This document shows positions 15,949-21,039 of a stretch of DNA of 21,039 nt, piece after piece (within the stretch, counting starts at the first letter, position 1; each line of letters begins with the position of its first letter). Source of the stretch: UBA11795 sp964652755 (GTDB lineage Bacteria; Chloroflexota; Dehalococcoidia; Lucifugimonadales; UBA826); assembly GCA_964652755.1 (NCBI GenBank), contig CAZZBP010000033.1:1-21039 (forward strand), written 5' to 3'. The position numbers were made by a program, and so were the translations under genes. The notes under the pieces were generated by a model. That model was given only the letters and a program-made list of their open reading frames with translations, made no database searches and was not told where the DNA came from.

Positions 15949-18900
15949 CTACGGTCTTCCCACAACTGCAGGTATTCCCAGTTCATGTACCAGGTTGTCG
16001 AAGTCTGAAACGTCCTTATCAATCGTGTCTCGGAGATTAACAAGGTGAGGTTCAATCTCATCCGAGACTGCTTGAAATACTTCATAGGATTGTCTGGTTG
16101 GAGCAAAGTCGCCAGCGGAAACTACACTGGTAATTTCGGATAGCTTGCTATTCAACCTAGATGGCAGGTTAAGTCGGTCCCTAGCTCCTCGATATCCTGT
16201 CTGAATTAATTCACCCTCTATGGTTGATAATTTGTCTGTTATATTTTTTGCAGCTTCAGACACCAATGTTTCTGATGAGTGACCGACCGCTCTCTGTGCC
16301 CACTCATCTATCTGAGAGCGAACACTTCTGAGTCGGTTAATAGAGTCGTGTGTTTCGGATAACCTGTCTCTGATGGACAAAAGTAATCTAAATTGGTCCT
16401 CAAGATCCCTTTGTGTCGCTTCCACTCGCGGGTCCTTTATGATCTCAAACGTCTTTGAACGCTCAGTACCGGAAGATCTCAACACGACCGTATATGTTCC
16501 TGGAGGCGCAATGGGGCCTGAGCCTACTTGGTCTTCAGTAGTTTTATCTCCGGGCACCCTATTTGCTGGCGGATATCTCATGTCCCAGACGAATCGATTC
16601 ATACCAATATTGGAGGGAATAGAAAGTTGGTCAATATCATCCTCTGCACAGCGGACGTCGTCGACCTTATTCGAGTATGTAACTATTTTGGCTTCAGATT
16701 CGTCAAGAAAGGTTAATGACACTTCGTCGTCCGTCAGTTCGGGCAGGAAATAGTTAAGAAGTACTCCTACCGCTGGATTCTGACCCGCATCGAGAAAAGA
16801 GAGTTCCACCTCACCATAGGTATTCTTGTCTTCAGTGTACGTGACTGCAGATCCCAGTGAGAGTTGGTAATTTTTTCCCTTTGCTGCTTTGCGATTTCTG
16901 AGAGGAGCAGTTATTCGGATGGTGTCCCTTGGCTGGAGGATATTTGGGGAATCAATCCCAACGATTTCAGGTAGCTGCCTGAGTTGCGTAAGATCGTCGA
17001 GTATCCAGAACGACCTTCCATGCGTAGCTACGATCATGTCATCCTCTTTTATAGATATGTCGTAGATAGGAACAACGGGCAAAGACCCTTTGCCAACACC
17101 ACCGTTACCTTTCAACTCCTGCCAACTAATGCCGTCATCAAATGAGACGTAAAGTTTGGTTTCTGTTCCTGCATAAAGCAATCCAGCTTTGACAGGATCC
17201 TCCCGAATACACCGGGTGAAATCATCTCCCGGTAGGTTTCCGTTAATGACCTTCCATTGCTCGCCGTAATCCTCAGTTTTATAGAGAAGGGGCGAATTAT
17301 CCCCCAGTTTATATCTAGTGGCCGCCATATATGCTGTGCCAGCGATATGTGCCGACGGTTCTATCATGCTGATTAGGGACCACTCAGGTAGCTCTGAGGG
17401 GGTGATGTCCTGCCAAGAATCACCTCCGTCTCTAGATACGTGAACTAGACCGTCGTCAGAGCCTGCCCAGAAAAGCCCCTGTTGAATAGGCGATTCGGCA
17501 AATGAGAATATGGTTGCATAGGTTTCTGCTCCCGATGTGTCTAGTGTTACGGGTCCGCCTGATGGCTTCAGTTTTTCCTTGTCCTGCCGTGTGAGATCCG
17601 GACTGATAGGTGCCCAGTTACTCCCTTGATCAAGAGACTTGAATACAAGGTTTCCGGCCGTGAATAACACGGTGGAATCATGGGGAGAGAATGAAATCGG
17701 ATAGGTCCATTGGAACCTGTATTTCATATTGTCAGCTCCATATCCAATATTTACCTCTGGCCATACGGTTATTATTCTCACCTGCCCAGTGTTGTGGTCG
17801 TATCGGAGCATATTCCCACCTCCACCAGGGGAACTTCCAACTGCTCCTGATATGACAATGTCCGGGTTCTTGGGATCTACAGCAATATATCCGCTCTCAG
17901 AACTACCAACGAAATAGCAGTCACCCCAGGGTATCGCCCCTTTTGCGGTTTGGGATGGCACGCTGATAGCAGAATTGTCTTGCTGGGTGCCGTAGACCCT
18001 ATATGGATGTCTATTATCCGTCGTGAGATGATAAAACTGAGAGGTAAGTTGATTATAAATACTTGAAAATGATTCTCCTCCATTAAAGGAAACGCAGGCA
18101 CCGCCGTCGTTTCCCTCGATCAATCGCTCTGAATTCTTCGGGTCGATCCAGAGGTCATGGTTGTCACCGTGTGGTGTCCCAACGACAGAGAAGTTTTTCC
18201 CACCGTCAATTGACTTGTGGCACTGGTAGTTCATAACCCAAACAACTTCGGAATCCTGCGGATCAGGAACAATATGCTGGTAATACCAGGGACGACCTTG
18301 AAGATCCCTATCATCATTTAGTAGTTCCCACGTTTCACCGTAATCGTCGGAGCGGTAAATACCGCAATCTTCGGATTCCACTGTTGCCCACAGCCTACCT
18401 GACTTAGCTGGAGATGCCGCCACTCCGATGCGTCCCTTGATACCCTTAGGAAAACCTTTGTTGGACGAGAGATCAGTCCACGTGTCACCCCCATCGGTTG
18501 ATCGGTAGAGTCCGCTTTCATTACCTCCACTGCTCATATTCCAAAAACTTCTCCTCGCCTCCCAGATCGCGGCGTATAGAAATCTTGGATTTGAATTGTC
18601 CATTGAAAGGTCCGCGGCACCTGCGTCTTGCCCTTTGTTCAGGATGTGATCCCAAGTCTCCCCACCGTCTGTGGATCGAAATATACCTCGCTCCTCGTTC
18701 GGTTTAAAAGCATTTCCAAGAGCAGCGACATACACAAGATCCGGATTAGCTGGATGTACCCTCACACGAGAAATATGTCGAGTCTCTTTTAATCCTAAAT
18801 GTTTCCAAGTGTGACCGGCGTCAGTGCTTCTATAGACACCATCACCGTGGGTTACGTCTAACCTAATGCATGCCTCCCCGGTGCCTGCATATAGTACATT

Positions 18901-19155
18901 GCTGTCCGACTCCGCGACTGCGAGAGCCCCTACTGAGGCGGTATTAAAAAAACCATCTGAAACATTTTTCCAATAGGTCCCTCCATCGGTTGTCTTCCAA
19001 ACCCCTCCTGCACAGGCCCCAAAATAGAAAACGGCGTCAGAAGATGGATCTCCGGCTACAGCAACCACTCGTCCTCCCCTTGGAGGGCCGATACATCGCC
19101 AAGTAACCGCCGACAAATGCTGGTTCATAGTTTCAACGATGGAGGAATTAGACAT
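15949..19155 (-). CDS. Large Asp-box (BNR/VPS10-like) beta-propeller protein, no signal peptide
   Basis: 1068-residue protein of the group often named sortilin/VPS10-like or glycosyl-hydrolase-like. About eleven Asp-box repeats (SxDxGxTW type) are visible, for example TTDGGTYW (55-62), STDAGHTW (110-117), STDGGETW (161-168), STDGGDTW (219-226), SDDYGETW (269-276), SRDGGDSW (574-581) and SFDDGISW (671-678). The typical closing motif ATHGRSFWILDD lies at 710-721. A beta-sandwich-like domain with PPGTYTVVL and a helical C-terminal region, probably coiled coil (QRDLEDQFRLLLSIRDRL), follow. Many relatives are secreted, but no signal peptide is seen here (start MSNSSIVETMNQ). ATG at 19155 has a strong ribosome site AGGAGAG at 19163-19169, 7 nt away. 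Likely role is binding or processing of proteins or glycans; no catalytic residue can be assigned. Confidence 0.87.
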   Translation of the reverse strand: MSNSSIVETMNQHLSAVTWRCIGPPRGGRVVAVAGDPSSDAVFYFGACAGGVWKTTDGGTYWKNVSDGFFNTASVGALAVAESDSNVLYAGTGEACIRLDVTHGDGVYRSTDAGHTWKHLGLKETRHISRVRVHPANPDLVYVAALGNAFKPNEERGIFRSTDGGETWDHILNKGQDAGAADLSMDNSNPRFLYAAIWEARRSFWNMSSGGNESGLYRSTDGGDTWTDLSSNKGFPKGIKGRIGVAASPAKSGRLWATVESEDCGIYRSDDYGETWELLNDDRDLQGRPWYYQHIVPDPQDSEVVWVMNYQCHKSIDGGKNFSVVGTPHGDNHDLWIDPKNSERLIEGNDGGACVSFNGGESFSSIYNQLTSQFYHLTTDNRHPYRVYGTQQDNSAISVPSQTAKGAIPWGDCYFVGSSESGYIAVDPKNPDIVISGAVGSSPGGGGNMLRYDHNTGQVRIITVWPEVNIGYGADNMKYRFQWTYPISFSPHDSTVLFTAGNLVFKSLDQGSNWAPISPDLTRQDKEKLKPSGGPVTLDTSGAETYATIFSFAESPIQQGLFWAGSDDGLVHVSRDGGDSWQDITPSELPEWSLISMIEPSAHIAGTAYMAATRYKLGDNSPLLYKTEDYGEQWKVINGNLPGDDFTRCIREDPVKAGLLYAGTETKLYVSFDDGISWQELKGNGGVGKGSLPVVPIYDISIKEDDMIVATHGRSFWILDDLTQLRQLPEIVGIDSPNILQPRDTIRITAPLRNRKAAKGKNYQLSLGSAVTYTEDKNTYGEVELSFLDAGQNPAVGVLLNYFLPELTDDEVSLTFLDESEAKIVTYSNKVDDVRCAEDDIDQLSIPSNIGMNRFVWDMRYPPANRVPGDKTTEDQVGSGPIAPPGTYTVVLRSSGTERSKTFEIIKDPRVEATQRDLEDQFRLLLSIRDRLSETHDSINRLRSVRSQIDEWAQRAVGHSSETLVSEAAKNITDKLSTIEGELIQTGYRGARDRLNLPSRLNSKLSEITSVVSAGDFAPTRQSYEVFQAVSDEIEPHLVNLRDTIDKDVSDFDNLVHELGIPAVVGRP

Positions 19156-19399
19156 TTGTGATCTCTCCTAATGGTTCTCAGCGTAATATACAACGTAAAC
19201 AGGACGAGGTAACGCTCTAACCTAAATAGACTCGTAATAATGGACTCGTTGCGGTGTTTACTATTACCAAATATTTGATTTGTAAGAAAGGCCAAAAAGT
19301 GGATCGCCAGACGCTCTACGTTGATTAAGATCCTCCGTCAATCAGGTCGGGGCTCCCCCTGTTTTTGTCTCAAATTGACTTTCACGCCTCGCCTCCATG

Positions 19400-19939
19400 C
19401 TAGGTAAAAGACCACTCGTCGCGGAGAAGACCATAATGAATCTCATCATGGCGCACTCCTTCTACCAGGATGTGCTGTCTCAAATGTGCCTCCCGTTTCA
19501 TCCCCAGTTTCTCCATAACCCTTAAAGAGGATAAATTGCGAAGATCGGTCCTCGCAGAAATCTTGTCAAGCCCAAGATCACGAAACCCCCAGTCGATAAC
19601 CTTCCTTGCAGATTCTGGTATTAAACCTTTACCCCAATAGGCTCTGTCTATGGAGTATGCAAGTTCCCCTACCTTGTTAACTGTGTCGATTTGTAGGCCA
19701 ACTCCACCGATTACTTTTCCATCCAGAAGAACGGAAAAACGTGGTTCTGTCTCCCATGGAGCTAATACCTTACGTGCGACGAATTCCTCACCAAAGCGAT
19801 GAGTGTACGGCTTCGGATCCGGAGTCCATCGCCCCCACTCTTCATCTTGACTGTAGGTTAGTATCTGATTGAAGTCATCAAGAGATATTGGACGCAGTAA
19901 AAGTCGCTCGGTATGTAATCGGATTCCTCTCGGCAACAT
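19400..19939 (-). CDS. GNAT acetyltransferase (RimJ/RimL-like)
   Basis: GCN5-related N-acetyltransferase of 179 residues from the ATG at 19939. Landmarks counted from that start: LHTERLLLRPISLDDF (7-22), the fold strand KVIGGVGLQ (75-83), the acetyl-CoA loop RAYWGKGLIPESA (99-111, RxxxGKG form), then ARTDLRNLSSLRVMEKLGM (129-147), the usual RimJ/RimL ending with Asn and Ser of the NxxS motif. It acetylates an amine, perhaps a protein N-terminus or a small molecule, using acetyl-CoA. A GTG at 19945 would add two residues, but it overlaps the ribosome site, so the ATG is the better start. It lies 244 bp upstream of the propeller gene and 111 bp downstream of the ABC gene, on the same strand. 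Substrate unknown. Confidence 0.88.
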   Translation of the reverse strand: MLPRGIRLHTERLLLRPISLDDFNQILTYSQDEEWGRWTPDPKPYTHRFGEEFVARKVLAPWETEPRFSVLLDGKVIGGVGLQIDTVNKVGELAYSIDRAYWGKGLIPESARKVIDWGFRDLGLDKISARTDLRNLSSLRVMEKLGMKREAHLRQHILVEGVRHDEIHYGLLRDEWSFT

Positions 19940-19944
19940 ATTCA

Positions 19945-19952
19945 CTCCCTTT
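19945..19952 (-). promoter_or_regulatory. Ribosome site deciding the GNAT start
   Basis: AAAGGGAG on the minus strand ends 5 nt before the ATG at 19939. It covers part of the in-frame GTG at 19943-19945, so that codon is unlikely to be the start. Confidence 0.6.
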
Positions 19953-20050
19953 CAGAGTTTCCTGACTTCCTAGAACGTTTTATCAGACTGAATGTTGATT
20001 ATCCTGAAAGCTTTAAAAACTTTGAGGATACGACGTGTTATAAATCTACT

Positions 20051-20149
20051 TCACTTGGAAGCAAGACTATCAAGAGTACCCTCAGCGAGTGAGAAACTTT
20101 TATCACAGCTTGCTACTATTTGGGGATCGTGGGATATGACTATCAAAGT
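20051..20149 (-). pseudogene. ABC ATPase C-terminal tail with the H-loop, after an in-frame TAA
   Basis: Directly after the TAA at 20150-20152 the same frame continues for 32 codons beginning TLIVISHDPQIVASCD and ends with TGA at 20051-20053. SHD is the switch-histidine H-loop at its normal distance after the D-loop, and the tail length is normal for an exporter. The TAA sits where a Lys (AAA) would fit, so one A-to-T change would restore the gene. Confidence 0.75.
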
Positions 20150-21039
20150 TTATTTGTCTTTGTTATTTAATAGGGCTTGCCAGAAGGACGCCGCCGTTGC
20201 AATGTCAAGAGAAGCCGTGGGCTCATCAAGGATCAGGATACTTGCCTTCTGATAAAACATTCTCGCTATGCCGAGACGCTGACGCTGCCCACCACTAATA
20301 CGAGCACCTGACTCACCTATTTCAGTGTCTATCCCATTTGGAAGATTGTTTACAAAATCGTCAAGGCCGGCGCTGGTAATGGCGGATTTAAGCCGGTTTT
20401 TGTTAATGGATGAGAGTGATTGCCCAATTGCAATATTTGCAGCAATAGTGTTGTCGAACAAGAAAACATCTTGAGGGAGGTAACCTATTATCCGCCTCCA
20501 TTCAACAAGATGATCTTCAATATCTTCGTCGTTAAACAGAACTATCCCCTTATCTGGTTTCAGCAGTCCCAATATAATGTCAATTAATGTCGATTTCCCG
20601 GCACCTGACTCGCCCATGATTCCAACCGTATCACCGGACTGTATTGTGAGATCAATCGATTCCAGAACTTGGAATTCCCTCCTCGAAGGGTATCTGAAAC
20701 TTACACCTCTGAGATTCAATTTCCGAAATGTCCGCGCTTTAACGGATAGATCCACTCGATCTTTTTCATAGGTGGTTGCTTCGTCGGCATCCTTGAATTC
20801 CCTGGCTACAGCCTTAAGATAGGGTGTACCTCTACGTAATCTTTGAACTCCCGTAAGTAACCTACTTATTGCAGGTAGTGAACGAATACCCGCCGCAGCC
20901 ACCAGTACTAACATCGGCAGTAAGGAATCAAAAGAACGATCAGCGTTCACAAATCCGAGTGTTAGCAATAGGAGCCCAAAGACTGAAATCGTCTCCAACA
21001 TCGGGCGAGACATCGTCTCTACAAATGTTGAATTAGATT
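20150..21039 (-). CDS. ABC exporter, C-terminal part (partial at right edge, stops before H-loop)
   Basis: Permease-ATPase fusion of the ABC exporter type; the frame is open to the window edge, so the N-terminal membrane part lies outside. The last membrane helices (ISVFGLLLLTLGF and the following hydrophobic segment) lead into the ATPase: A-loop region FRYPSRR, Walker A GESGAGKST, Q-loop LPQDVFLF, X-loop GESGAR, signature ISGGQRQR, Walker B ILILDEP and D-loop ASLD. The frame then stops at TAA (20150-20152) after LLNNKDK. The H-loop needed for ATP hydrolysis is missing from this product but is coded in the same frame just after the stop (20051-20149). It is therefore a nonsense-broken gene, a base error, or, less likely, a read-through case. 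Exported substrate unknown. Confidence 0.85.
   Translation of the reverse strand, partial: SNSTFVETMSRPMLETISVFGLLLLTLGFVNADRSFDSLLPMLVLVAAAGIRSLPAISRLLTGVQRLRRGTPYLKAVAREFKDADEATTYEKDRVDLSVKARTFRKLNLRGVSFRYPSRREFQVLESIDLTIQSGDTVGIMGESGAGKSTLIDIILGLLKPDKGIVLFNDEDIEDHLVEWRRIIGYLPQDVFLFDNTIAANIAIGQSLSSINKNRLKSAITSAGLDDFVNNLPNGIDTEIGESGARISGGQRQRLGIARMFYQKASILILDEPTASLDIATAASFWQALLNNKDK

Noticed and set aside
19268..19277. CAAATATTTG palindrome in the gap before the propeller gene
   Set aside because: Only 10 bp, AT-rich and more than 100 bp from the start codon; no promoter element is recognisable next to it.

Overview
The window looks like a chromosomal segment of an environmental, probably marine, bacterium. 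The gene content (HpcH/HpaI aldolase, amidohydrolase-2, class III CoA-transferases, nitronate-monooxygenase-like protein, Asp-box beta-propeller, haloalkane dehalogenase, gamma-glutamyltransferase-like protein) resembles what is known from SAR202-type Chloroflexota. This assignment rests on gene content and recalled family resemblance; no rRNA or marker gene is present to prove it. Base composition is moderate and slightly AT-leaning by eye. GTG and TTG starts are common and Shine-Dalgarno strength varies. I found no tRNA, rRNA, CRISPR array, insertion sequence or prophage gene.

Layout. Positions 1-3790: an HpcH/HpaI aldolase-type gene cut by the left edge and carrying an in-frame TAG; a gap with a strong inverted repeat and a minus-strand coding remnant; an amidohydrolase-2 gene; on the minus strand a lone RarA/MgsA C-terminal-domain protein and a decayed short-chain dehydrogenase (SDR). 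Positions 4033-7992: a plus-strand run of two abutting class III CoA-transferases, a nitronate-monooxygenase-like flavoprotein and a small unknown protein 14 nt behind it. Positions 8103-13229: a PHP-family hydrolase, a GT39-like membrane glycosyltransferase, a gamma-glutamyltransferase-like Ntn hydrolase and a family-3 solute-binding-type protein without a signal peptide. Positions 13234-15917: a frameshifted gene remnant, a haloalkane dehalogenase of the HLD-II type with all key residues, and an MFS transporter with a perfect palindrome just before its start. Positions 15949-21039 (minus): a 1068-residue Asp-box/VPS10-like propeller protein, a GNAT acetyltransferase, and the 3' part of an ABC exporter cut by the right edge.

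How the genes fit together. Most genes are scavenging catabolic enzymes of the kind used to break down diverse organic acids, halogenated compounds and peptides. The only tight transcriptional couplings visible are the CoA-transferase pair (stop codon directly followed by a TTG start) and the flavoprotein plus small ORF. The remaining genes look like separate units.

Most notable is a cluster of in-frame nonsense codons in otherwise frame-preserved genes: TAG in the aldolase, TAG and TAA in the SDR, and TAA just before the H-loop of the ABC ATPase. Recognisable family sequence continues in the same frame after each stop. There is also a frameshifted remnant at 13234-13610. The likely explanations are gene decay or base errors in a low-coverage assembly; recoding is the exotic alternative. 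I saw no clearly new multi-gene system.
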